DNA from: Maridesulfovibrio bastinii DSM 16055
GTDB lineage: Bacteria > Desulfobacterota > Desulfovibrionia > Desulfovibrionales > Desulfovibrionaceae
DNA: 64,000 nt
Assembly (NCBI RefSeq): GCF_000429985.1
Contig: NZ_AUCX01000009.1
Location: forward strand, 169,957 to 233,956
Reading direction: 5' to 3'
Under the pieces are notes generated by a model. The model searched no databases. It was not told the DNA's origin and saw only the letters and a list, made by a program, of their open reading frames with translations. Positions within the stretch are counted from its first letter, which is position 1; every line of letters begins with the position of its first letter. Made by a program: the position numbers and the translations under genes. Shown here piece after piece: positions 37,221-46,514 of the stretch.

Positions 37221-38135
37221 TTATGATCCTGATTGGTCTTTATCCGCTTTGAGCAGCATGTCCGTGCCTTCAATAAACGGGAGGGTGAACAGTTCGGAGT
37301 CCACATCAAATTTTACGATGAAAGCTTTTTTGCGTCTTTTCAAAGAGTTTCTCAACTTATTGTCGAGGCCCGCAGCTCCAAGGTTAGCACTGCCTATGGG
37401 ATCATAATTAAGTGCTCTGGCTTCAAAAGGGTTGTTAATCAGATCAACAACACTTCTAAAGGACAGATCAAGCATGGCCCGCAGGTAGTCTATCTGGTAG
37501 GCCGGAATTACTTTACGGGAAAAGTTTAAGGAAGCGTGCACCGGGCGGTATTCCAAAAGTCCAATGGACCTATGGAAGACTCTTTTTTTCAGAAGAAAGC
37601 TGAGTTTTCTGGAATCCATAGAACTCCACAGTGATTTATCGGCATTTTTTGCTGCCAGCCGGAATAAAGCTTCGGCCTCTTTTGTAGACCAGACAACCTG
37701 ATCATCAGCCAGCATTTCAACATAGACATGGCTTAGCCTTCCACCGGAGGGAGCTTGAGCCAGCAGGTTGGGAACGTAATAATTATGGGCCACAATATCC
37801 GCTGCCAGATGTGATAGATAGCCCATGGCGAATGCTTTCAACGACCTGTTGTCAGCGTTCTGCAAAATCCTGAATCCAGTATTCCAGTTGTGGCTATGGC
37901 TTTTTTTGGCCTTTGAACCTTTACCGATAAAGATGTCAGCACTAAGACTCCCGTAGCGAAAGAGATCCGGGTGGGCAGCCAGTATCGAAGATATTTCGTT
38001 AGGTAAAAGCCACAGTCTTGAAAGCAGGGCATTGCTCAGTGCCATGTGTACTCCCGGTCCCCATGCAAAAGCGCATGAACTGAAACCGAGTATAAAAACA
38101 AGCACAAGTATAAAAATGGGAAGAATTTTGTTCAT
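37221..38135 (-). CDS. Zinc-dependent phospholipase C-like secreted protein
   Basis: A 304-residue exported protein of the zinc-dependent PLC family (PF00882-like). A signal peptide (residues 1-24, cleavage near AFA) is followed by the expected WGPGVHMALSNAL. Then come GSLSADIFIGKG, KSHSHNW and GYLSHLAADIVAHNYYVPN, and HVYVEMLAD. These His and Asp residues are the usual zinc ligands. The true substrate is uncertain, since many bacterial members are not proven lipases. It is downstream of the AT-rich gap and next to cardiolipin synthase on the same strand. Confidence 0.8.
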   Translation of the reverse strand: MNKILPIFILVLVFILGFSSCAFAWGPGVHMALSNALLSRLWLLPNEISSILAAHPDLFRYGSLSADIFIGKGSKAKKSHSHNWNTGFRILQNADNRSLKAFAMGYLSHLAADIVAHNYYVPNLLAQAPSGGRLSHVYVEMLADDQVVWSTKEAEALFRLAAKNADKSLWSSMDSRKLSFLLKKRVFHRSIGLLEYRPVHASLNFSRKVIPAYQIDYLRAMLDLSFRSVVDLINNPFEARALNYDPIGSANLGAAGLDNKLRNSLKRRKKAFIVKFDVDSELFTLPFIEGTDMLLKADKDQSGS

Positions 38136-38202
38136 TAATGGTCCTGTTTATAATTAGCGCCTGTTTTTAAAATAATATCTTTTCTCCTGTGGTCAATTTT
38201 TA

Positions 38203-39594
38203 TTAGAGCAGCGGGGCAACAATACGCGCCATGCCTTCACACAAGTTTCTGAAAGCTCCCACTTTAGAAGCTCCTTCCGTTCCTTCACGCATGAGCCGGC
38301 CGACCCAGCAGTGGACATCTTCTATGTAATGGGCCGAGTAGGTGAATGTGACTATTTCATAGTTCAGGAACAGACTGCGCATATCCATATTCGCTGAGCC
38401 TACAACCGCCAGTCTGTCATCAACCACAACAACTTTCGCGTGAACCATATGCGGATATTTTATTATTGTGCCGCCGCTTTTTTCCAGCTCCCTTAAATGT
38501 GTTCCCCGAGCCAGATCAGCCAGATTATGATTTGATTTTTTAGGCACCAGTACCCGGACATCAACTCCGCGCTGGGCAGCAAGTCGCAGTGCCTGAGCAA
38601 GGGATTCATCCGGTACATAATACGGGGTGACTATCCATATTCTTGATGCAGCTGTAAACGCAGCTGTAAGCAGTGCGTCATGCACCGGGTCGTTGGGAAC
38701 ATCAGGCCCGGAAGGCACCACCTGAGCAATACCACGTCCCGGTAATGAAGTAACCCTCTCCGACGGTGGCAGCAGTTCAAGCCATTTTCCGTGGGAGAAA
38801 TGCCAGTCGGAGTTGAATACTTCGCAGAAAAAGTGGACCGCAGGGCCTTCCATAATAAACGAAAGATCCAGCCAGCGATCTTTAAAGGGCTTAGGCCCAA
38901 TGTATTCACGGGCGATATTTGTACCCCCTGCAATAACTCTCCGCTGGTCGGCTATGGCAATTTTGCGGTGATTTCGCAGATTGGCCTTACCATGAAACGG
39001 AGAGCGCAGGATAGGCATAAAGTAGGCTACTTCTCCGCCTGCATCGGTCAGTTTGGAAAGAAATCCTCTTGTTGTGAAAAGTGATCCTATATCATCAAGC
39101 AGGAGCTTGACTTCAACTCCTTCGGAAGCTCTGCGGGCAAGGCGCTCAACAATCTCGGTACCGACTTCATCCCTTGCCAGAATAAAAGTGGTAATCCAGA
39201 TTTGGGACTCTGCTGACTCAATGAGGTTGACCAGTTCTTCATAGACTTCAATACCATCATTGCAGAGTTGAAAAAAATTGCCTGAGGTTGCTCCGGGTAT
39301 TTTATATTCTCTGAGCATCAGGTCGATGGGGTCTGCCTGATCAGGGGGAATTGTCTCCTGAACTTCAAGGTGCAGGTCTTCTTTGGTTCTGGCGTCGCGT
39401 TTCATTTTACGTCCGCCGAAGATAAGATAGAGCGGGACTCCGAGGTAGGGAATGAAAAATATTACCATCAGCCATGCCAGGGCGGCTGACGATGATTTCT
39501 GTTTTACGATGATGTTCATCACCAGAGCTGCGGCAAGTAGGAAACCGCAGACAATTGCCAGATGCCATAAAATAAGGTGCAGTTCTAAATCCAT
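38203..39594 (-). CDS. cls: Cardiolipin synthase
   Basis: A 463-residue phospholipase D-fold enzyme that joins two phosphatidylglycerols into cardiolipin. Two membrane segments at the N-terminus (about residues 8-60) are followed by two HKD-type motifs: NHRKIAIADQRRVIAGGTN (about residue 205, HxK) and HAKVVVVDDRLAVVGSAN (about 380, HxK). Length and layout match ClsA. It shares its strand with chrA, 12 bases apart, and with the PLC-like gene downstream. Confidence 0.92.
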   Translation of the reverse strand: MDLELHLILWHLAIVCGFLLAAALVMNIIVKQKSSSAALAWLMVIFFIPYLGVPLYLIFGGRKMKRDARTKEDLHLEVQETIPPDQADPIDLMLREYKIPGATSGNFFQLCNDGIEVYEELVNLIESAESQIWITTFILARDEVGTEIVERLARRASEGVEVKLLLDDIGSLFTTRGFLSKLTDAGGEVAYFMPILRSPFHGKANLRNHRKIAIADQRRVIAGGTNIAREYIGPKPFKDRWLDLSFIMEGPAVHFFCEVFNSDWHFSHGKWLELLPPSERVTSLPGRGIAQVVPSGPDVPNDPVHDALLTAAFTAASRIWIVTPYYVPDESLAQALRLAAQRGVDVRVLVPKKSNHNLADLARGTHLRELEKSGGTIIKYPHMVHAKVVVVDDRLAVVGSANMDMRSLFLNYEIVTFTYSAHYIEDVHCWVGRLMREGTEGASKVGAFRNLCEGMARIVAPLL

Positions 39595-39606
39595 TTTATC
39601 TCCAGA

Positions 39607-40758
39607 TCATATTATCCCGGCGAGCAGGGAAATTACTGAACAGGCCAGTACAACTTTCAGGATATCAATACCTTTGTATATTGCAGTGAATGAAATTACC
39701 AGAATCAGAATGGTCAGAGGTTGAACAGGCATGGCAATCAGGAATTGTCCGCTGATGTAAACCATTAGAGCAACAAGGGAGATAAGGCTTCCTTTTAAGG
39801 CCTTGTGCATTATGGATGATCCACTGAGTTGTTCATAAAAAGGTGCTGCGGAGTTGATGATAATAAATGACGGTGCAAAAACAGAAAGGGTGGCGATAAC
39901 AGCTCCGGTAATTTGGTGCAGACTGTAGCCGACAAAAGCCGAGGTCATAACAATAGGGCCGGGAGTAACCTGCCCAAGGGCAATGCCGTCCATGAAAACC
40001 GAACGGCTCATCCATGCATGTTTTTCCACAATCTCATGCAGCATTAACGGCAGGGAAACATATCCGCCTCCGAAGGCGAAAAGATCAATCTTCATCATGG
40101 TTATGGAGATTTTGAAAAGTTCCCTGTCAAAAAGGAAAAGAATAATGCAGGCCGCAGCGAGTATGGAAAGCATTTTGAGCAGTACATTAAAGCCGTTTTT
40201 TTTATGAACGGTTTCAATTCTTTTCACTTTAATGCTTTCTTTAAGAAGAAAGACAGAAGCCAGACAGACTATTATCAATGCCCAGATGGGGCCGCTTCCG
40301 GCAAGCATCAGTATTAATGCCGCAATGCAGAGCATCCAGTGTATTCTTTCTTTTAGATAAAGGCGGGCAAACGATATTGCAGCATTGGCGACAAAGGCAG
40401 TTATCACAGCTTTTAAACCTGTAAATAAGCTGCTGACTACTGCTGTTTCGCCATAGGTAAAATAAATTATTGAAAGTGCGGTCATCATGGCAAAAGCAGG
40501 TATTCCGAATCCGGCATAAGCTGCCAAGGCTCCGGCTATACCTCTGGCCCGCAGGCCGGACCATGCTGCCACCTGCATGGCTGTAGCTCCGGGAACTATC
40601 TGGGCAAGCCCCATCCCTGCTGAAAAATCAGCTTCGCTTACCCATCCGTATTTTTCGACAACATCCCGCCTTATATACGGAACCATCGCCGGACCGCCAA
40701 ACGCGGTACACCCCAGTTTCAGAAATGTCAGGAAAATATTTAGTAATGTTGCTTTCAT
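39607..40758 (-). CDS. chrA: ChrA-type chromate transporter
   Basis: A 383-residue membrane protein with two CHR repeats. Each starts with the family pattern: FLKLGCTAFGGPAMVPYIRRDVV at the N-terminus, and LFAFGGGYVSLPLMLHEIVE at about residue 220. GLAQIVPGATAM and ALGQVTPGPIVM are the paired conserved segments. The family exports chromate or oxidised anions. The gene is 12 bases upstream of cls on the same strand; the connection is not explained by function. Confidence 0.9.
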   Translation of the reverse strand: MKATLLNIFLTFLKLGCTAFGGPAMVPYIRRDVVEKYGWVSEADFSAGMGLAQIVPGATAMQVAAWSGLRARGIAGALAAYAGFGIPAFAMMTALSIIYFTYGETAVVSSLFTGLKAVITAFVANAAISFARLYLKERIHWMLCIAALILMLAGSGPIWALIIVCLASVFLLKESIKVKRIETVHKKNGFNVLLKMLSILAAACIILFLFDRELFKISITMMKIDLFAFGGGYVSLPLMLHEIVEKHAWMSRSVFMDGIALGQVTPGPIVMTSAFVGYSLHQITGAVIATLSVFAPSFIIINSAAPFYEQLSGSSIMHKALKGSLISLVALMVYISGQFLIAMPVQPLTILILVISFTAIYKGIDILKVVLACSVISLLAGII

Positions 40759-40955
40759 ATTGTTTCGGCTTTTAAATATAGTCTTTGTTGTTCTTTATGA
40801 TGATCTAATGTAAGAAAGATTAAAGATACTATAATTTTGTGGAAAGTGTCCTTGATAATATCCGGTCGAGGCACTGTATTCTCTAATTGACGGCCGGGCA
40901 AATGTCACATGTCCGGTGGTTATCTTGTTAAATCGTACTTAGTCAGGAGTCATCA

Positions 40956-42128
40956 ATGCCGCCCAGCAGCCCGAATATTAAATCTTTTTTCAAGGGCCAG
41001 GAAATTTTTAAGGCCGGGCAGGAAAGCAGCGTCGCCTACATGATTAAAAAGGGCGCGGTTAATATTTATAAAGTTGTCAGTAATGAAAAGATAATCCTTG
41101 CCAGACTGAGCGAGGGTGAGATTTTTGGCGAAATGGGCGTTATCGGCGGCGGCTGCCGCTCGGCAAGTGCGGAAGCGGCTGAGTATTGTGATCTGGTCGT
41201 GCTGACTGATCAGATCATGATGAAACTGCTTGATCAGTGCCCGAAGACAATTCAGTACATGACCCGGCTGCTGGTTAAAAGACTCGCCAGAACCGGGGAT
41301 ATGGTCCAGCCCAAGGGACACCGCAGTGATTTTGTAAGTATCTGCCGTATTCTTGATCTCTGTTATCGTGATCATCTCAATATGCCCCGTGATAAAGCTA
41401 AAAAAGAGCGTAATTATGATCTGGGACTTGAGCTGAATAAACTCTGCAAAACAATCAGAAGCATCATACTTGTTTCGCAATCAGAAATTGATGCGGTGCT
41501 GGCCAAGCTCAAAAGCCTCAGAATTATTGAGGTGAAAGATCTCCGGGCAGGGAAGGCTTTTCCTGAAAAATATATTCAGATTGCCACTCCGGAGACATTT
41601 ATCGAAGTTACCAACAATCTGTATAAGGAACTCAAAAAAAGCTCCGGTTATTCCTGTTCGGAACTTCAGGTCGTGGACATTTATGAAATTGCCACCATGC
41701 TCGAAACGGAACCGAACATTCTTTATAAAAAAATGGCGCAGGAAGATTTTCCGGAGAGTATGTTCATGTTTGACAGGCAGAAAGTCCTTGAATGGGCAGC
41801 CGGAAAGGAACCGGGATATTTCAGCAAGGTAGCAAAAAAGAAAAAGAGCATTGATGAGCTTGAAGATATAGATGATGTCGTTTTTGTGGACAACGCTACT
41901 CTTAAAGAAGTTTTCAACCGTCTTGGGTATCATAAGCTTGGACTGCTGATGAGCATTGCCGAAGATGACGCCAGAAAAAAAATACTGGCCAATCTGGCTA
42001 AAAAAATTGCCAAGATAGTTCAGGATGAAATCGCCGGCAGGGATAATGTTGATCCTGCTGAAGCGGAAGATGCCGTTGCCGAACTCTTTGAACTTGTCCG
42101 CGAAATTAAAGGGGGTGGCAACAAGTGA
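40956..42128 (+). CDS. Cyclic-nucleotide-binding protein with a FliG-like C-terminal domain
   Basis: A 390-residue protein with an unusual build. Residues about 8-125 are a cyclic-nucleotide-binding domain (FFKGQEIFKAGQESSVAYMIKKG as the beta-roll, GEIFGEMGVIGGGCRSASAEA as the phosphate-binding cassette region). The middle (about 140-290) is a helical and winged-helix-like linker. The last about 90 residues (VFVDNATLKEVFNRLGYHKL through FELVREIKGGG) follow the FliG middle/C-terminal pattern: a DDRS-like strand, LREVD-like helix, REKILxNMSKR-like segment KKILANLAKKIAK, then an acidic helix. I infer a rotor-like or stator-contacting module. It overlaps motA by 4 bases. The homology claim rests on reading, not a search. 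Confidence 0.75.
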   Translation: MPPSSPNIKSFFKGQEIFKAGQESSVAYMIKKGAVNIYKVVSNEKIILARLSEGEIFGEMGVIGGGCRSASAEAAEYCDLVVLTDQIMMKLLDQCPKTIQYMTRLLVKRLARTGDMVQPKGHRSDFVSICRILDLCYRDHLNMPRDKAKKERNYDLGLELNKLCKTIRSIILVSQSEIDAVLAKLKSLRIIEVKDLRAGKAFPEKYIQIATPETFIEVTNNLYKELKKSSGYSCSELQVVDIYEIATMLETEPNILYKKMAQEDFPESMFMFDRQKVLEWAAGKEPGYFSKVAKKKKSIDELEDIDDVVFVDNATLKEVFNRLGYHKLGLLMSIAEDDARKKILANLAKKIAKIVQDEIAGRDNVDPAEAEDAVAELFELVREIKGGGNK

Positions 42129-42901
42129 ACATAGCGACAATAATAGGCATTCTTTTCGGCGTAGCCATTCTGGGAGTAGCCACCTACACTTCAACTGATT
42201 CAGTCGGTGTATTTATAAATCTTCCGGGTATAGCTATTGTCGGAGGCGGAACTATCGCTTCAACTTTCATCTGCTATCCTCTGCGCGAAGTTATGCGCGT
42301 TCTTAAAGTTTTTATGATGGCAATGGGTGCTGAGGAGCTGCCCCTTGAAAATTATATCCGGGTCATAGTCAATCTTTCAAAAGAAATGGCCAGCAAGGGT
42401 GAAGACCATCTCGAAAAAAGTTTGAAATCAATTGAAAATGATTTTTTGAGAGACGGCATGCAGATGCTTATAGACGGTTATTCCAAAGATGAGATCAAGG
42501 AAATTTTGGATAACCGCATCCAGCAGTATCATGAGCAGGAATACAGTGCCGCCGGTATTTACCGCACCATGGCAACCCTTTCGCCTGCCTTTGGTATTAT
42601 CGGAACCCTGATCGGGCTGATCGCTATGATGCAGGGCATGGGTGATGATATTGCAAGCATCGGTCCCGCCATGGCCACCGCCCTGACCACAACTCTTTAC
42701 GGCGCTTTGTTTGCCAATATGCTCTTCATGCCCATAGCAATTAAAGTTGAAAAACGTATTGATGAAATTACACTTCTCATGTGTGTTATTCGGGACGGTA
42801 TTTTATTCATCAAAGAAAAAACACCGTCGGCAATTGTTATGGATAAGCTTAAAGGATATCTGCCGCCTAGAAAATGGGCGACTGTAAAGGCTTCCAGATA
42901 G
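42125..42901 (+). CDS. motA: MotA-family stator protein
   Basis: A 258-residue inner-membrane proton or sodium channel subunit. Four membrane segments are visible (residues about 2-22, 31-50, 146-165 and 178-200). The conserved TLSPAFGIIGTLIGLIAMM and IGPAMATALTTTLYGALFAN belong to the MotA/PomA/TolQ superfamily. GTG is the start, overlapping the upstream CNBD/FliG-like gene (GTGA), with GGGGGTGG 7 bases before it. With the MotB-like protein that follows it should form a flagellar or flagellar-like stator. Confidence 0.9.
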   Translation: MNIATIIGILFGVAILGVATYTSTDSVGVFINLPGIAIVGGGTIASTFICYPLREVMRVLKVFMMAMGAEELPLENYIRVIVNLSKEMASKGEDHLEKSLKSIENDFLRDGMQMLIDGYSKDEIKEILDNRIQQYHEQEYSAAGIYRTMATLSPAFGIIGTLIGLIAMMQGMGDDIASIGPAMATALTTTLYGALFANMLFMPIAIKVEKRIDEITLLMCVIRDGILFIKEKTPSAIVMDKLKGYLPPRKWATVKASR

Positions 42902-42917
42902 GTTGTCAGGAGGTTTC

Positions 42918-43652
42918 ATGCCTGAACCGTTTCAGCTGAAAAAGAAAGCGCCTCAAGGGGAAGAGGGTGGCTGGGCTTTAACCCTTGCCGATATGATGAC
43001 TCTTCTGCTGTGCTTCTTTGTGCTTTTGCTGGCAATTGCTGATGTTGATAAGCAGAAATATAAAGAAGTTTCAGATTCACTTTCTTCTGCTATGGGGGTT
43101 CCGGTTGCTGACGATCAGAGCCGGAGCAATTATTCTGTTCCCGGAAGCCGGATAAGCATAAATCCTGAAGGACGTAACCTTTTTGACCTGCAACTGGAGA
43201 TTTCCCGTCTTGTCGGAAAATCAAGTGACGCAATTGAGATAAGAATGCGTCCTGACGCTGTGGCTATAATCTTGAAAGGTGCGGTCTTTTTTGATCTAGG
43301 CCGGGCTGATCTTACTGCCAGAGCAAGATCGGTACTTGGTAAAATTGTTCCGAAGCTTGTAACAACCCGATATAATATTGTGGTTGAGGGACATTCAGAT
43401 AATCTGCCCATACATTCCTCGCAGTTCCCTTCAAACTGGGAACTTTCTTCAGCCAGAGCATGCGCTGTAGCAAGGTATCTGATTGATGCCGGATTAAGTA
43501 AGAAAAAGATTAAAGTTCTGGGCATGGCCGACACCAGACCGCTTGTCCCGAATGTTGATGCCGCTGGTAATTCAATCCCTGAAAATCAAAAGAAAAACCG
43601 CCGGGTTACATTGCTTATATATGATTCACAAGGTCAATCTAAAGCTGATTGA
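42918..43652 (+). CDS. motB: MotB-family stator protein with OmpA domain
   Basis: A 244-residue protein with a short cytoplasmic N-terminus and one membrane segment (LADMMTLLLCFFVLLLAIADV) that contains the ion-carrying Asp expected in MotB. The periplasmic OmpA-like peptidoglycan-binding domain covers about residues 130-240 (VVEGHSDNLPIHSSQFPSNW). ATG 42918 is chosen because AGGAGG precedes it; the longer frame has no site. It is 16 bases after motA. Full length, an ordinary MotB by motif. Confidence 0.9.
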   Translation: MPEPFQLKKKAPQGEEGGWALTLADMMTLLLCFFVLLLAIADVDKQKYKEVSDSLSSAMGVPVADDQSRSNYSVPGSRISINPEGRNLFDLQLEISRLVGKSSDAIEIRMRPDAVAIILKGAVFFDLGRADLTARARSVLGKIVPKLVTTRYNIVVEGHSDNLPIHSSQFPSNWELSSARACAVARYLIDAGLSKKKIKVLGMADTRPLVPNVDAAGNSIPENQKKNRRVTLLIYDSQGQSKAD

Positions 43653-43697
43653 TCGTCAGTGATCAAAGTGTTTCTTCCGTATGATCAGGCCGTTAAG

Positions 43698-44576
43698 CTA
43701 TTGTTTCAACTGCGAGATGATCATTCCGCATAACATCAGACCACAACCGACAATGCCCTGAGTTGTCATTGTTTCACCAAGCAGCAGACAGCCTGAAACC
43801 GCTGCAAAAAAAGATTCCAGACTTAAGATTATGGCAGCGTGTGCCGGTTTGGCATCCTTCTGGGCAACAACTTGGAGTGTATAGGCTACCCCCACGGACA
43901 TCAGGCCGCCGTATAAAATAGGAATAGCTCCCCCTATAAGTCCTTCCAGAGTTATTTTTTCAAGTGCAACAGCGAGTATCAGCGAGAAAATTGAGCAGGC
44001 CGCAAATTGAACGCAGGCCAGTTTTATTGAATCCATACGTGGTGACAGCCATGCGATTATCAGTACATGCCCCGCCCAGAAAAAAGCACTGAAGAAAACA
44101 AGCATGTCTCCGAAATTTATTTTCAAAGAACCGTGAACACTTAGAAGATACATTCCGACAACGGCAAGTACCGCTCCGGTCCATGTTCCCGTTCCGGTTT
44201 TCTGTTTCCACAGCAGTCCCATAATGGGAACCAGAACAACGTAAAGACCGGTTATGAATCCGGCGTTTCCGGCGGTGGTGTAGACTACCCCCCATTGCTG
44301 GAGTGTGGCTCCGGCAAAAAGGGCTGCGCCTGAAATAACACCACCAATAAGAAGCTGTTTTCTATCTGCAGGAGTATAACTGCCTTGTTTTTTCTTTTTG
44401 CCGTCAAGAAATCTGATAAGGGGAATTAGGGCTAAAGCTCCAATGGCGAATCTGGTTCCGTTAAATGTCAGTGGCCCGACATAATCCATTCCGACTCTCT
44501 GGGCCACAAAAGCAGCTCCCCATATAACCGCAGTTGTCAGCAGTAAAAAATCTGCCTTTACACTTCTTATATTCAT
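43698..44576 (-). CDS. EamA/DMT-family transporter
   Basis: A 292-residue permease with about ten hydrophobic segments in two EamA repeats (about residues 8-140 and 150-290). The first repeat starts DFLLLTTAVIWGAAFVAQ and the second INFGDMLVFFSAFFWAGHVL. Such proteins export metabolites, often amino acids or drugs; the substrate cannot be read. It converges with motB and starts next to the minus-strand methyltransferase gene's 3' end. Confidence 0.88.
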   Translation of the reverse strand: MNIRSVKADFLLLTTAVIWGAAFVAQRVGMDYVGPLTFNGTRFAIGALALIPLIRFLDGKKKKQGSYTPADRKQLLIGGVISGAALFAGATLQQWGVVYTTAGNAGFITGLYVVLVPIMGLLWKQKTGTGTWTGAVLAVVGMYLLSVHGSLKINFGDMLVFFSAFFWAGHVLIIAWLSPRMDSIKLACVQFAACSIFSLILAVALEKITLEGLIGGAIPILYGGLMSVGVAYTLQVVAQKDAKPAHAAIILSLESFFAAVSGCLLLGETMTTQGIVGCGLMLCGMIISQLKQ

Positions 44577-44691
44577 TTCGCTCTCTTAGGTTTTTTACAG
44601 GATAGTAAGTCTTGGAATTGAACGAAAAAAAACTATGAGTCAAATAAAAATTAATAAATATAGTGTGCAAAAAGGTGGGGAGTGAAGTCTG

Positions 44692-45426
44692 CTATGGTTC
44701 CGGGGCGGTTTTCCAGGCGTGTATAGGGGTTAGCGGTCTCCTGCTGACAAAATCAACCCTTGTTACGGTGAAAGCTCCTATAATCGGGGGATATATAAAG
44801 CCGTTAAGCTGCTTCCAAGGGGAAGCTTCCTTCCATGACCACATAGGTCCCGGCAGAACCGAACGGGTGGATCTTGATCTGCATCCTGTTGATTTGCTGA
44901 TGAGGCGGTTCATTCCCGGCAGGGAGAACCAGTTAGCCTGACGCAGTGTACCGTTGGAAGCCCAGGGCCACATTCGTCCGTGGGTCAGAAAATAAATTGA
45001 GTGTCTGTTCAGAAAACCTATCAGTACCCCTCCGGCTGAAACCCTTGCGGCTTCCTTAAGCATGGCTCCGGGGTCGGAGCAGAATTCAAGAACAGTCCAT
45101 AATACAGTAAAATCAAATTCATTGTCATCAAAGGCCAGCCGTTCTCCATTGCAAAGATGCAGAGAGGCCTTGTTACCCATACGTTTTCTTGCAGCCTGTA
45201 GCATGACCGGAGAATGATCAATTCCGCTGACGTCAAAGCCGCACCGGTACAGATGGTCAAGGAAGATACCGGTACCGCACCCGATTTCCAGAAGTTTGCT
45301 CTTTCTGCGCGGCCATACGGAAATCATGTGGTCCATGATTCGTATTTCCTGTTCAAGGGCAAATTTACCTTCTGGAGTGCGAAACCATTTCTCATATTTT
45401 TCGGCGTCAAAACCGTCCCAGACCAT
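44692..45426 (-). CDS. Class I SAM-dependent methyltransferase
   Basis: A 244-residue enzyme with the SAM site LLEIGCGTGIFLDHLY near residue 42, the acidic GIDHSP strand, and the later LWTVLEFCSDPGAML motif. Substrate unknown. The start is ATG 45426, giving MVWDGFDAEKYEKWF; AGGGG lies about 5 bases upstream. The C-terminal 70 residues are rich in Ser/Arg around STGCRSRSTRS, then return to WKEASPWKQLNGFIYPPIIG. Confidence 0.8.
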   Translation of the reverse strand: MVWDGFDAEKYEKWFRTPEGKFALEQEIRIMDHMISVWPRRKSKLLEIGCGTGIFLDHLYRCGFDVSGIDHSPVMLQAARKRMGNKASLHLCNGERLAFDDNEFDFTVLWTVLEFCSDPGAMLKEAARVSAGGVLIGFLNRHSIYFLTHGRMWPWASNGTLRQANWFSLPGMNRLISKSTGCRSRSTRSVLPGPMWSWKEASPWKQLNGFIYPPIIGAFTVTRVDFVSRRPLTPIHAWKTAPEP

Positions 45427-45563
45427 TTTATCCCCTACAGTGAGTTGTTTTTGTGCTGATAAAATTACAGCAAGCTTTGCAACTGACAAATCAATACATA
45501 AACATAGAGAACAGGCTGGTCAAACAGCTTCACTTATAAAAAAAATGATTTGGAAAAAAATTT

Positions 45564-45592
45564 GGCGGATTCCTTTTTTAAAGGAATCCGCC
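45564..45592. terminator. 13-bp hairpin between methyltransferase and peroxiredoxin
   Basis: GGCGGATTCCTTT pairs with AAAGGAATCCGCC around TTT. It lies in the gap downstream of the peroxiredoxin gene and upstream of the methyltransferase gene, and is likely the peroxiredoxin's terminator. Confidence 0.55.
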
Positions 45593-45658
45593 GGAGGATA
45601 TCAAGGAGGCGAATATTGACTGTAACTATTTGTTTTATCCGCTTATCCGGTATATTTT

Positions 45659-46288
45659 TTAATCGTTAAGGTCTTCGTAAACCTTGCCGACAAGTTTTTC
45701 TGACGGAGTAAGTGTCTTTTCACCCGGACTCCATTTTGCGGGGCAGGCTTCTGCCGGGTGATCTTTCACATAAACAAAGGCTTTTACTTTTCTAAGCAGT
45801 TCATCCGCATTTCTGCCTACATTGTAGTAGTTTATTTCAGATGAAACCAGCACCCCTTCGGGGTCGATCAGGAAGGTGCCACGCAGTGCCTGTCCTGTTT
45901 CCGGGTCATACACGTTAAAGAATTTTGAAACTTCGCCTGTCGGGTCGGATGCCATTTTGAATTTAACATCTTTCAGGAGTCTCTCATCAGTCTTCCATGC
46001 AAGGTGCACAAATTTGCTGTCTGTTGAGACTGAAATAACTTCGCATCCAGCCTCTTTAAGGGCTTCTTCTTTTGAAGCAAGGTCTGCCAGCTCTGTGGGG
46101 CAGACAAAAGTAAAATCAGCCGGGTAGAAGAAGAGAACAGTCCATTTACCTTCTTTTTGGATTTTTTCGAAATCCACTTCGGTAAATCCGAAGTCTTCGG
46201 GATCATAAGCCTCCAGAACAAACGGAGGAACTTTCTGACCAATCTCTGCAACGTAAAGTAATTCTTCTTGTTCATTATCGAAGTTCAT
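45659..46288 (-). CDS. 2-Cys peroxiredoxin (AhpC/TSA family)
   Basis: A 209-residue antioxidant enzyme that reduces peroxides. The peroxidatic Cys is Cys63 in ADFTFVCPTELADL, and the resolving Cys is in AEACPAKWSPG near residue 182, the 2-Cys layout. The length is slightly above the usual AhpC, with an N-terminal extension MNFDNEQEELLYVAEIGQK. It probably protects an anaerobe against brief oxygen exposure. No AhpF partner is seen. It starts 226 bases from the divergent protease gene. Confidence 0.93.
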   Translation of the reverse strand: MNFDNEQEELLYVAEIGQKVPPFVLEAYDPEDFGFTEVDFEKIQKEGKWTVLFFYPADFTFVCPTELADLASKEEALKEAGCEVISVSTDSKFVHLAWKTDERLLKDVKFKMASDPTGEVSKFFNVYDPETGQALRGTFLIDPEGVLVSSEINYYNVGRNADELLRKVKAFVYVKDHPAEACPAKWSPGEKTLTPSEKLVGKVYEDLND

Positions 46289-46514
46289 TGCTAATCTCCT
46301 GTTTATATATTTCTGTTGAACTTATTTTTAAACTATCATTTCCCGTTGATGTTGTAATTAGACTAGGGCAAAGAAATTTATCCGTCAAGTAAAAAGTAAC
46401 TATTATCATTACTGAGTTAAAACCCTAAAAATATGTCTAATTTTTAAAATAGTATTGCTTGAGAGAAAAAAATATTTATGTAAGTTTTATGAATAATGAA
46501 AAAAGGAGAACTAC

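Noticed and set aside
44692..44910. Suspected frameshift in the methyltransferase C-terminus
   Set aside because: The Ser/Arg-rich patch returns to a sensible sequence (WKEASPWKQLN, YPPIIGAF) in the same frame, so no shift is needed.
46289..46514. Possible PerR/Fur-type operator near the peroxiredoxin gene
   Set aside because: The stretch around TAACTATTATCATTACT is only a loose match and the region is AT-rich, so the match is not informative.
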